The notes under the pieces: model-generated
Told to the model about the DNA's origin: nothing
Seen by the model: the letters and a program-made list of their open reading frames with translations, nothing else
Database searches by the model: none
Shown: positions 1 through 8,036 of the stretch, piece after piece
How the letters are laid out: the number at the start of each line of letters is the position of its first letter
How positions within the stretch are numbered: position 1 is the first letter of the stretch
NCBI RefSeq assembly: GCF_000255705.1
Contig: NZ_JH636448.1
Coordinates: forward strand, 87,771-144,966
DNA from: Zavarzinella formosa DSM 19928
GTDB lineage: Bacteria > Planctomycetota > Planctomycetia > Gemmatales > Gemmataceae
Direction: 5' to 3'
Length of the DNA: 57,196 nt
Translations under genes and position numbers: made by a program

Positions 1-233
1 CGCACAATCCGGCGTTTGTTGGCCCGTTTTCAAGAGGCATGAAAAGCAACCACAAGCGCCTTCCACGGCCGTTTTCTTGGCGAATCGGATCAGGTCAGCC
101 ATTGGGTAACAACTAACGGCGCGGGGCGGCTTTCACCTTGGGTATTTGCCCCGTTGAGTGAGGATGGGCAACAACGTCCGGCCGAATCGGATTGCCCTCG
201 ACAAACCCCTGAAGGCTTGGTACGGCTCTCGTC

Positions 234-1463
234 ATGGGGGGATGGTTCCGACTCGCGGCCCTGCCGATGATGATCGGCGCCTTGCTGGCGCATGGAATCG
301 CGCGAGCCGAGGAAGATCCGCCCCCGCCGACCGCTACATTGGGAGTTCCTTCCTCTCCATTGCCTCCGGATGGCGATAACACCGGCCCGGCCCCGCCGGG
401 ACCGCTGGCTCCTCCGGCTTCGTTGGGGGTTCCGGCCCGCCCGCCGACTCCCGGCGGTGATGACAATTTCGGGGCCAATCCTCCGGGGCTTCCTTCCGTC
501 GCCCCACCGCCGCCGTTGCCGAAGAACTGGCAGCCCCGGCAGGAGAAATACGCTTTCGGAACACAGTTCGGGGCGGCGTTGCTCACCAGCAAAAACGGCC
601 TGCCCGGTTATGGCCTCACTTGGTTTCCTTCCGGCAATGTCGGCAATCAACCCGGCAAGGATCTGGGGTTGGTTCGGCAAGAGCTTGCCCTGTTCAGCCC
701 GTTCTGGCAGGAAGGTCCGGATGCCGCCATCGCCTTTCTCGGTGTCCGCAATTCGCTTTTCAAAACCGACGCGAAGTTAGTGAACTCTGATCGGGACTTC
801 CCGACCAATCTCTGGGACATCAACGTGGGGGTCAGTTATTCCCACTCCTTTGCCGAGGGATGGACGGCCGGGGTGAACGTGAATGCCGGTTCCCCCAGCG
901 ACAAACCCTTCTCGGCCGCCAATGTGCTGAACGCCGGCATCATCGCCTACCTCACCACGCCGGGCCGGGCCAACGATCATTGGGTGTTCGCCGTCATTTA
1001 CTCCCCGACATCGGACTTTGCCTATCCGATTCCCGGCGTGGCGTACTTTTACCAGCCGAACGAGTATTTCGAGATGAACATCGGCATCCCTTTTCTCATG
1101 AAATGGAGACCCTACGAAGATGTGACCTTGGAGGCGTTCTACCTCCCCATCCGCACACTATCGGCCAAAGCCTCTTGGGAGGCAACGCCGGGGATACGGG
1201 CTTTTGCCTCGTTCAACTGGTATTACGAAAGCTATTTTCTCGCGGAGCGGGCCAACAACGGGGACCGTTTCTTTTCATTTGAAAAGCGACTGGCCACCGG
1301 CCTGTCGTTTGATTTGCCGTTCAATCTCGCCCTCGAAGTCTCCGGGGGATACGGGTTTGATCGCTTCTATTTCCAAGGACGACGTTACGGGGACCGCAAC
1401 CGCGACCGCGTGAGCGTCGATCCGGGAGTGTTCGGCCAGCTTCAAATTCGCCTCAAATTCTGA
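234..1463 (+). CDS. Secreted outer-membrane beta-barrel-like protein (DUF6268-like)
   Basis: The 409-residue product opens with a signal peptide (MGGWFRLAALPMMIGALLAHGIARA) ending near residue 25. A low-complexity Pro/Gly/Ala-rich linker follows to about residue 100. The rest is rich in alternating aromatic and polar residues, ends in Phe (LQIRLKF) and has many Tyr/Phe/Trp, as expected of a beta-barrel with a C-terminal strand signal. It resembles the planctomycete DUF6268 outer-membrane family; I recognise this by eye only. It probably sits in the outer membrane, and its ligand is unknown. It stands alone, with no gene visible in the 233 bases before it. The Pro-rich linker probably spans the periplasm or packs against the cell wall; that is inference. 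Confidence 0.7.
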   Translation: MGGWFRLAALPMMIGALLAHGIARAEEDPPPPTATLGVPSSPLPPDGDNTGPAPPGPLAPPASLGVPARPPTPGGDDNFGANPPGLPSVAPPPPLPKNWQPRQEKYAFGTQFGAALLTSKNGLPGYGLTWFPSGNVGNQPGKDLGLVRQELALFSPFWQEGPDAAIAFLGVRNSLFKTDAKLVNSDRDFPTNLWDINVGVSYSHSFAEGWTAGVNVNAGSPSDKPFSAANVLNAGIIAYLTTPGRANDHWVFAVIYSPTSDFAYPIPGVAYFYQPNEYFEMNIGIPFLMKWRPYEDVTLEAFYLPIRTLSAKASWEATPGIRAFASFNWYYESYFLAERANNGDRFFSFEKRLATGLSFDLPFNLALEVSGGYGFDRFYFQGRRYGDRNRDRVSVDPGVFGQLQIRLKF

Positions 1464-1641
1464 CCGGATTTTCGGAACAATCCCAACTTCCCTTCCGTTC
1501 TTCCAAAAATCGTCTTACGATTCATGAGCCGGGGATTGCCGTCTCGGAATTCAAATTACCCACAGGCGAACCCCGGTCCCGCCGTTGCTCTCCTATGGAT
1601 ATCCCGTCCGATTGAATCGCACGCACAAGGAGTGTCCAAGC

Positions 1642-2970
1642 ATGTCCTCCCTTGTCTCTGCTCGGCGAACCCGGAACGAATTGTTCCTCGGGTGGCACAA
1701 TTCCCCGGCCAGATCGGTCGGCTTCCACACCAGCACAATGGCCCCGCCGCCTGCCGCCAGTTCAAACGGCTTGTGGTACGATGGCGACCGCCACCTGATG
1801 ACCATCGCTCCGACCCGTTCCGGCAAGGGACGCGGCCTCGTCATCCCGAATCTGCTGATGTATGACGGCCCGGTGATTGTTCTTGATCCGAAAGGGGAAC
1901 TGTATCGGGTAACATCCGAGCGACGGCGGGCGATGGGCCAGAAGGTTATCAAGCTGGACCCCTTCCGGGTGTTAGGACCGGAAAGCGACGGATTGAACCC
2001 CTTCGACGTGTTCGACCTTCCCAATGCGGATGTGGAAACCGACTCCCAAACGATGGCCGACTGGCTGTCCCTCGGCAACAAAGGGGTGAAAGACCCGTTC
2101 TGGGATTTGAACGCGGGGGGCGTGTTAAGCGGCCTGATCGGCTACGCCACCATCTCCGAACCGGAAAAACGGCATCTCGGCACCGTGTTCGACGTGCTGA
2201 TGGCCGACGACGCGGCCTATCAAATGGCCGTGATTCTCGACACGGTCGGCAAAAGGCTCAACCGCCTCAGCTATCAGGAACTGGCGGCTTTCCTGCAACT
2301 TCCGGAGAAGGAAACCCGGCCCAGCGTGCTTGGCACGGTCAATTCCTACATCAAGCCGATGCTCTCGGAACGGGTGCGTTCCACGTTTGCCCAGTCGAGT
2401 TTCAAGTTGCAAGAAGTGATCGACGGCGAACCAATGTCCGTGTACATCGTCCTGCCGCCGGACAAGATGACCAGCCACAAAGCCATCCTGAAACTCTGGC
2501 TTGGCACCTTGATGAAGGCCGTGATCTCCCGGACGTCCATCCCCGAAAAGAAGACCATCCTCTTTTTGGACGAATGCGGCCAGATTGGCAATTTCCCGTT
2601 CCTCGAAACAATGATGACCCTGTGCGCCGGCTACGGCCTGCTTTGCTGGACCTTCTGGCAAGACCTGCACCAGCTTTCCTCGGCCTACCCGACGACTTGG
2701 CAGACCATCGTCAACAACTGTGCTGTTCTGCAAACCTTCGGCATCAACAACCGGATGCTGGCCGCTAATTGGGGCGTGTATCTGCGTCACACCGCCGACG
2801 AACTGCTGATGCTCCCCGGCGACGAACAAGTGGTGCAAATCAACGGCCGCGACGAAATCCGCTGCCGCCGGGGCGATTATCTGAACGACCCCCTGTTTGC
2901 CGGTCTGTTCGCGGACAATCCGATGTATGCGGAAAAAGTGAAAAATGGAGACGGTGAACGGGGCCGGTAA
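1642..2970 (+). CDS. Stand-alone VirD4/TraG-type (T4CP-like) ATPase
   Basis: Type IV coupling proteins are hexameric ATPases that feed DNA or protein to a type IV secretion channel. The P-loop APTRSGKG lies near residues 55-62, the Walker B segment ILFLDECGQIG near 305-315, and FWQDLHQLSSAYP matches the conserved TraG/VirD4 motif after Walker B. The start at 1642 is chosen because AAGGAG (1627-1632) lies 9 bases upstream; a longer frame from 1585 lacks this. At 442 residues it is shorter than a usual VirD4 (about 550-700) and shows no N-terminal membrane segments. No relaxase, VirB or pilus gene is near. It could be a remnant of a conjugative element or a soluble protein with a separate role. 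Confidence 0.85.
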   Translation: MSSLVSARRTRNELFLGWHNSPARSVGFHTSTMAPPPAASSNGLWYDGDRHLMTIAPTRSGKGRGLVIPNLLMYDGPVIVLDPKGELYRVTSERRRAMGQKVIKLDPFRVLGPESDGLNPFDVFDLPNADVETDSQTMADWLSLGNKGVKDPFWDLNAGGVLSGLIGYATISEPEKRHLGTVFDVLMADDAAYQMAVILDTVGKRLNRLSYQELAAFLQLPEKETRPSVLGTVNSYIKPMLSERVRSTFAQSSFKLQEVIDGEPMSVYIVLPPDKMTSHKAILKLWLGTLMKAVISRTSIPEKKTILFLDECGQIGNFPFLETMMTLCAGYGLLCWTFWQDLHQLSSAYPTTWQTIVNNCAVLQTFGINNRMLAANWGVYLRHTADELLMLPGDEQVVQINGRDEIRCRRGDYLNDPLFAGLFADNPMYAEKVKNGDGERGR

Positions 2971-3413
2971 GAGAAAATGACCAGTCTACTGTGAAGCCGC
3001 GACGCGAAGGCTTTGCACAGCGGAGCGTGAACCGGAACCCAATAAAACCAAATACCCTGTTCCAGTCATCGTCCACCTCGCGTTTTGCGATTACGGTTTT
3101 TTGGTTTTCAAAGTTTTGGTATTGGCGAGCCGAGCAGCGTAAGCTGCCGGATGGCTTCCAGCGGGGAAGTCGCTCCAGCCACGGGCTTGAGTCCGGCTGA
3201 GTAAAAGGGAAGTGGTTTAACCGCCGGAAGCCACCCGGCAGCTTACGCTGCTCGGCTCGCCAATACCAAACCTTGAAAACCAAAAGACACCACCGCAAAT
3301 TCGCCGACCTTCTGTTCTTTTGAAGTTTCGGGGAATTAGCCCGTTTTCAGTTCCAAGTTCCAAGTCTCGCTTGACGTGTGGTATCATGGCCTCCGCGCCC
3401 GGAGGATGATTCC
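2971..3413. other. Intergenic region with dispersed and inverted repeats
   Basis: No gene is supported here. It starts with a dispersed sequence (2991-3036) that recurs near 17761-17800, then holds a 66-base-arm inverted repeat. The ribosome-binding site of the next gene (GGAGGA, 3401-3406) lies at its end. Confidence 0.7.
3099..3286. repeat. Long inverted repeat (66-base arms)
   Basis: The arms at 3099-3164 and 3221-3286 are reverse complements with about four differences, separated by 56 bases. The core of each arm carries GGCGAGCCGAGCAGCG and its own internal complement around AGCTGCCGG. Short frames across both arms encode the same peptide (YWRAEQRKLP), confirming the repeat and showing these frames are not genes. 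It may fold as a very stable hairpin downstream of the VirD4-like gene. Confidence 0.9.
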
Positions 3414-6400
3414 ATGCGGTCAATCGCTCTTGTTCTTCTTGCTTTGGTGTTCGCCGTTCCCCATTTGCGGGGTGAAACCAAAACCACCACGGTGAAGCTG
3501 AACGGCCACACGTTCACCCTTCCCGAAGGGTTCACCATCGAACTGGCGGCCAAGATACCGCTGGTGGACCGGCCCATCGTTGCCTCGTTCGATGACAAGG
3601 GCCGGCTATACGTTGCCGATTCCTCCGGGTCGAACGAGCGACCGGCCGAGCAATTGAAGAATCCCACCCACCGGATCATGCGGTTGGAAGACACCAACGG
3701 GGATGGCATCTTCGACAAATCGACCGTCTTCGCCGACAAGATGATGTTTCCCGAAGGCATCCTCTGGCATCGCGGCAGCGTCTACGTCGGCGCCCCGCCG
3801 CATATCTGGAAACTGACCGACACCGACGATGATGGGAAAGCCGACAAACGGGAGATTTGGTTCGACGGCAAAACGGTGACCGGCTGCGCCAATGACCTGC
3901 ACGGCCCCTATCTCGGGCCGGACGGTTACATCTACTGGTGCAAAGGGGCATTCGCCAAACAGGAATACACGCTTCCCAACGGCAAAAAGTTCACCACGCG
4001 GGCCTCCCACATTTTCCGGGCCAAGCCGGACGGCACTGGCATCGAACCCGTGATGACCGGCGGCATGGACAACCCCGTCGGCATGGCCTTCCTGCCCAAC
4101 GGTGAACGCTTCTTCTCCTGCACGTTTTTCCAACACCCCGGCAACGGCCAGCGTGACGGCCTCATCCACGCCATCTACGGCGGCATCTACGGCAAAGACC
4201 ACGACGTGATCTACGACCCCGACCACAAATGGACCTCGCCCAACCTAATGCCGGTGATGACGCATTTGGGACCGGCCGCCCCGGCGGGGTTGCTGCGCGT
4301 CGGCCACACGTTGTACGCCACCCAATTCAACATGCGCAAGGTGAGCAAGCACGTTTTGAAACCGACCGGATCGACGTACACAACAGAGGACAGTAACTTT
4401 GTCGTCTCCGACAATCAAGACTTTCACCCGACAGACGTACTCGAGGAAGCGGATGGCAGCATCTTGGTTGTGGACACGGGCGGTTGGTACAAGTTGTGTT
4501 GCCCGAGTTCGCAACTGGTGAAGACCGACGTGCTGGGGGCGATTTACCGGGTGCGGAAAGCAGACAAGAAGTACGATGACGAGGCATGGAACAAAAAAGC
4601 GTGGCCCAACAAAAACTATCCCGTTTCAAAACTCATTTACTATTTGCTTGAGTTTCCCGTCTCTTCGCCTTTCGTCCAGAGATTGATCGAGAGTATTGCC
4701 GGGCGGGGCGATGAATCTATCGAAGTCATGGCGAAGACTCTCTTGTCCGCCAACAATGGCGATTTGGACGATACCGCTTGGGCAAACGCCATTCGTGTCG
4801 CCATTCGGATTGACTCCCCGGCTTCTCGTGAACTTGTTCGCAAGGTGGTGGCTGAACTGACAAAGCGGTCTTTGAAAAAGGATGGCGCATTCCAAGCGTC
4901 AGCTCATGCCTTGGGACTCTGGCGAGACAAATCCGATGTTCCCGCATTGTTGAAAATGCTCCAATCGGACAACCTCATCACCCGCCGCATGGCCGCCGAG
5001 GCGTTGGGCCGCATCGGCGATGAATCAGCCGTGCCGGGTCTGTTGGAGGCATTGGCCCCCAAGAATATCGACCGCACGCTGGAACACGCCCTGACTTATG
5101 CCCTCATTGAGATCGGTTCCGACAAGGCGACGGCTGAGGGATTGAAGAATCCGAGCATCACCGTTCGGCGGTGCGTAATGATCGCCCGCGATCAACTGGG
5201 GCTGGCAACTCCGGCCGAGAGCATCACGCTCGGGTTGAAATCGCCGGATGCCGCGTTTCAGGAAGCGGTTTGGTGGATCATCAGCCGGCATCCCGAATCG
5301 GCAGAACAGTTGTCGCCTGTCATCCGTGAACGGCTTACGGACACCACGATCAAGCCGGCCGAGTGGAATGCCCTCGCGGAACGAATCGCCAAACTGGCGG
5401 GAACGCCGGTCATTCAACAACTGCTGGCTGACCTGTTGCCCGTAGCCTCCCCGGCCATCGCCCGTGAAAGAATTTTGCCCCTGATGCGTTCGGCGGTTGG
5501 TCGGGAGATGCCACGGCCGTGGCAAATCGCGTTTGAAGGTTTTTTGGCCAAACCCGATGGCGAACTGACCGACGACGTGTTGCAGACCGTGCGGCGAATG
5601 CCCGCCCCCAAGGTTGATGCGGCGGGTTGGAACAAGTTGATTCAACACATTGCCACGAACGCCAAATCGGAGGCCACTCGGGTTCTGGCGCTCGCCTCGG
5701 TGATCGGCGGGGCAAACACCCTTTCCGACCAACAGGCAAAAATGGTCTTTGGCTTGTTGGTGTCCCCGGAGGCGAAGCATCGGAGCGTGGCCGCCGATGT
5801 GCTGGCCCGGTCAAAGTGGTCGGAGGCCCAATTGCTGGAACTCGTCCGGTTGATGCCCTCGACGACTCTTGCGGAACGAGATCGGGTGTTGGCCGCTTTT
5901 CAACAATCGACGAGCGAAACGCTTGGCCTCGAAATTCTGAAGCAACTCCAAGCCCCCGGCTGGCGAACCACGCTCCGCGTCGATCAAGTGCGGGGGACAT
6001 TCGCCAAATACCCGGAGGCGGTCAAGGCCGAGGCCGAGAAGTTGAACGCCCATCTGAACGCGGACCTAAAGCAACAGACGGCCACGCTGGACGCCCTCGC
6101 CAAACGCCTTCCCGCCGGGGACATTCGCCGGGGCCAGGCGGTGTTCAACAGCGCCAAGACCTCGTGTATCGCGTGTCATACTCTCGGCTACGTCGGCGGC
6201 AAAATCGGGCCGGACCTCACCCGGATCGGCTCCATCCGCAACGAACGGGATTTGTTGGAATCCATCGTCTTCCCGTCGGCCAGTTTTGTGCGGAGTTATG
6301 AACCCGTCTCGGTGAAAACCTCCGACGGCCGGGTGTTCAACGGCGTCCCCAAAAAGGACGCCCCGGATGAGTTGATCCTGACGCTGGCCGCCGACAAGGA

Positions 6401-6533
6401 AATCCGAATCGACCGCAAAGAGATCGAGGAACTGACCCCTGGCAAAGTCTCGATCATGCCCGCCGGACTGGCCCAACAAGTCACGGAACAGGAACTCGCG
6501 GATTTGATCGCCTTCCTAAGAAACTGCAAGTGA
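3414..6533 (+). CDS. PVC-type membrane-bound dehydrogenase with HEAT repeats and C-terminal haem-binding domain
   Basis: The 1039-residue secreted protein begins with a signal peptide (MRSIALVLLALVFAVPHLRG). An N-terminal beta-propeller-like dehydrogenase domain covers roughly residues 20-400, with Asp-rich calcium-like loops (DTNGDGIFDK, DTDDDGKADK). Alpha-helical HEAT-like repeats cover about 430-870 (for example ALGRIGDESAVPGLLEAL near 530). A cytochrome c site CIACH at residues 918-922 lies in the C-terminal domain typical of the PVC family (TIGR02604/TIGR02603). These proteins are thought to oxidise sugars or alcohols and pass electrons to the covalently bound haem; the substrate cannot be read from sequence. 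ATG at 3414 is chosen over the upstream GTG at 3378 because GGAGGA lies 7 bases before it and the signal peptide begins there. Confidence 0.9.
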   Translation: MRSIALVLLALVFAVPHLRGETKTTTVKLNGHTFTLPEGFTIELAAKIPLVDRPIVASFDDKGRLYVADSSGSNERPAEQLKNPTHRIMRLEDTNGDGIFDKSTVFADKMMFPEGILWHRGSVYVGAPPHIWKLTDTDDDGKADKREIWFDGKTVTGCANDLHGPYLGPDGYIYWCKGAFAKQEYTLPNGKKFTTRASHIFRAKPDGTGIEPVMTGGMDNPVGMAFLPNGERFFSCTFFQHPGNGQRDGLIHAIYGGIYGKDHDVIYDPDHKWTSPNLMPVMTHLGPAAPAGLLRVGHTLYATQFNMRKVSKHVLKPTGSTYTTEDSNFVVSDNQDFHPTDVLEEADGSILVVDTGGWYKLCCPSSQLVKTDVLGAIYRVRKADKKYDDEAWNKKAWPNKNYPVSKLIYYLLEFPVSSPFVQRLIESIAGRGDESIEVMAKTLLSANNGDLDDTAWANAIRVAIRIDSPASRELVRKVVAELTKRSLKKDGAFQASAHALGLWRDKSDVPALLKMLQSDNLITRRMAAEALGRIGDESAVPGLLEALAPKNIDRTLEHALTYALIEIGSDKATAEGLKNPSITVRRCVMIARDQLGLATPAESITLGLKSPDAAFQEAVWWIISRHPESAEQLSPVIRERLTDTTIKPAEWNALAERIAKLAGTPVIQQLLADLLPVASPAIARERILPLMRSAVGREMPRPWQIAFEGFLAKPDGELTDDVLQTVRRMPAPKVDAAGWNKLIQHIATNAKSEATRVLALASVIGGANTLSDQQAKMVFGLLVSPEAKHRSVAADVLARSKWSEAQLLELVRLMPSTTLAERDRVLAAFQQSTSETLGLEILKQLQAPGWRTTLRVDQVRGTFAKYPEAVKAEAEKLNAHLNADLKQQTATLDALAKRLPAGDIRRGQAVFNSAKTSCIACHTLGYVGGKIGPDLTRIGSIRNERDLLESIVFPSASFVRSYEPVSVKTSDGRVFNGVPKKDAPDELILTLAADKEIRIDRKEIEELTPGKVSIMPAGLAQQVTEQELADLIAFLRNCK

Positions 6534-6558
6534 GTGCCAGTTGTGTCCGCTGCGCGGA

Positions 6559-6687
6559 AGGGTTTAGGGTTTACAAGAGATTGGTAGTTGACAAACCTCC
6601 TGTCGCCGCTCAGATACTGCCCGCAAACCCTAAACCCTAAACCCTAAACCCTAAACCCTAAACCCTAAACCCTAAACCCTAAACCCT
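6559..6687. repeat. Telomere-like heptamer array (AAACCCT x9) with inverted partner
   Basis: Nine perfect tandem copies of AAACCCT fill 6625-6687. Two copies in the opposite orientation (AGGGTTTAGGGTTT) lie at 6559-6572, so the region can fold back on itself over a loop of about 50 bases. It starts 25 bases after the dehydrogenase stop codon. The unit equals the plant telomere repeat, but the surrounding genes are clearly bacterial. Confidence 0.95.
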
Positions 6688-6796
6688 GCCGCGTAGCGGC
6701 CGATTTCTCTCAAATCCAGCCACTCGGCGATTGACAGTGTACAGGTGTTCAGGTATTTATTAGGGAGCAACAAGACTGCGTTTTCCCTTCGGGTGC

Positions 6797-7414
6797 ATGA
6801 TGTTATTGAGCGAACTTCCCCCCCGGCACCAGGATGGTGCGCCGCCGGTATATTCCGTCCCACACACGGAACCCGTCGCCCACACAACGGAAATCATGAT
6901 TTCACATATCCCGCTGGCCAAAGCCCTCGCGTGGAAATTCGCCCGGCGGGAGGGGCGGCGGGTTCCCGTTGATGATCTGTTTGCCGAGGCTCTTTTTGGT
7001 CTGGCCTACGCCAACCACCTGTTCGATCAATCGCGGGGCGTGCCGTTTAAGAAATACGCCATCATGGTGATTTGCCATCGGCTGCGGCATTTGATTAGCG
7101 GCTGGCAACGGCATGATCGGGAAGTGCCTCTTCCCCGGCTACCCCATGAGCCGGAAACCGAATGGCAGCCGCCGGACCGGGAAGACTTCCAACAGGCGGG
7201 GCGGGACATGGATGCGGCCCAACTCTGGTCGGAAGTCCGGGATACCCTCTCGGCCCGCCAATACGAGATTATCCAGCTCCATTACCGGTCGGGTTGTTCG
7301 CTGGCCCAGATCGGCCGCCGCTTCGGGATCAGTCGGCAACGGACCAGTCAGTTGCTCGCCAAGGCCCAAAAAAATCTTCGGACTCGTTGGGCGAACCACG
7401 AACCGGAGGTGTGA
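6797..7414 (+). CDS. Sigma-70 family RNA polymerase sigma factor (short, regions 2 and 4)
   Basis: The protein holds a region 2 helix set (DDLFAEALFGLAYANHLFD followed by GVPFKKYAIMVICHRLRHLI, about residues 55-105) and a region 4 helix-turn-helix (SLAQIGRRFGISRQRTSQLL, about 170-190). It should direct RNA polymerase to its own promoter class. At about 205 residues it lacks regions 1 and 3, like ECF-type factors, although region 2 with its RGVPFKKYA segment resembles the SigB/FliA type. The start is uncertain: ATG at 6797, 6800 and 6896 are all possible and none has a strong ribosome-binding site. No anti-sigma gene is adjacent. The next gene on the same strand is another sigma factor. Confidence 0.85.
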   Translation: MMLLSELPPRHQDGAPPVYSVPHTEPVAHTTEIMISHIPLAKALAWKFARREGRRVPVDDLFAEALFGLAYANHLFDQSRGVPFKKYAIMVICHRLRHLISGWQRHDREVPLPRLPHEPETEWQPPDREDFQQAGRDMDAAQLWSEVRDTLSARQYEIIQLHYRSGCSLAQIGRRFGISRQRTSQLLAKAQKNLRTRWANHEPEV

Positions 7415-8036
7415 GTTTCTTTGCCGCTCATCGGCGGCGTTGGCGGCATCCCTGAACACTTCCGCTTCAAAATTGTCTCTCCCCTTCGGCGATAATCCTC
7501 TTCCTGATAAGTAGTTTGAGTGTGGTTGCCCGACGTCTTCGACGGAGATGTCGTTTGGCCCGAGTCCGGGCGGCTCTCATGAAGTGAAGGCTTGATGAGA
7601 GGCGTACAATGGTGGGCCAGTCAAAAGTGCAAAATTGAACACTCTACATGTAATTCTGTCCACTAACCCACTTTCCTTGCAAGTGTTCCCGCTGATATTC
7701 TTCCGCAATTTTTAATCGCAAATCATTTATAAATAATGCTTTACAACAACATATCTGCCTGGGCCATTTTTGTTGTCAGGAATCTTTCATTTTTGGCATG
7801 ACCCTTGCTTCTCTATACGGCGGGTGTCAAGGCCAGGTCGGCCGGATGCCCAAGGTAGTTGGGCGACTCGACCAACGAGACTCTGATCTTCAGAATCCGA
7901 CACTTGGTCAAACTCCTCCAACCTCCTGTCCCCGGAAAAATTCGAGTGCGGAATGCAACTTTGCGTAAGAGTGGCGTTCCAGAAACGAATCTTCTTACGG
8001 GACAACAACTTATGGATATAACCGGGGAAGTGTCCC
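7415..8036. other. Long intergenic region ahead of a sigma-factor gene
   Basis: No gene is supported. The stretch 7615-7790 is visibly AT-rich compared with its surroundings. A sigma-54 promoter match lies at 7794-7809. The predicted leader to the next start codon is about 217 bases and contains a short hairpin (GGAATGC near 7951 pairing with GCGTTCC near 7974). Confidence 0.6.
7794..7809 (+). promoter_or_regulatory. Sigma-54 (RpoN) promoter, perfect consensus
   Basis: The sequence TGGCATGACCCTTGCT matches the sigma-54 consensus TGGCAYRN4TTGCW at every specified position, with the GG (-24) and GC (-12) correctly spaced. Transcription would start near 7820 and read into the composite sigma-factor gene at 8037. 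The AT-rich upstream stretch is compatible with an activator or IHF-type bending region. That it is used is inference; the motif is seen directly. Confidence 0.7.

Noticed and set aside
2840-3298. Short frames sharing the peptide YWRAEQRKLP
   Set aside because: They are translations of the two arms of an inverted repeat, not a gene pair.
6625-6687. Telomere or linear chromosome end
   Set aside because: The array is short, internal and flanked by normal bacterial genes on both sides.
6559-6687. CRISPR-like array
   Set aside because: The unit is 7 bases with no spacers and no cas genes are present.
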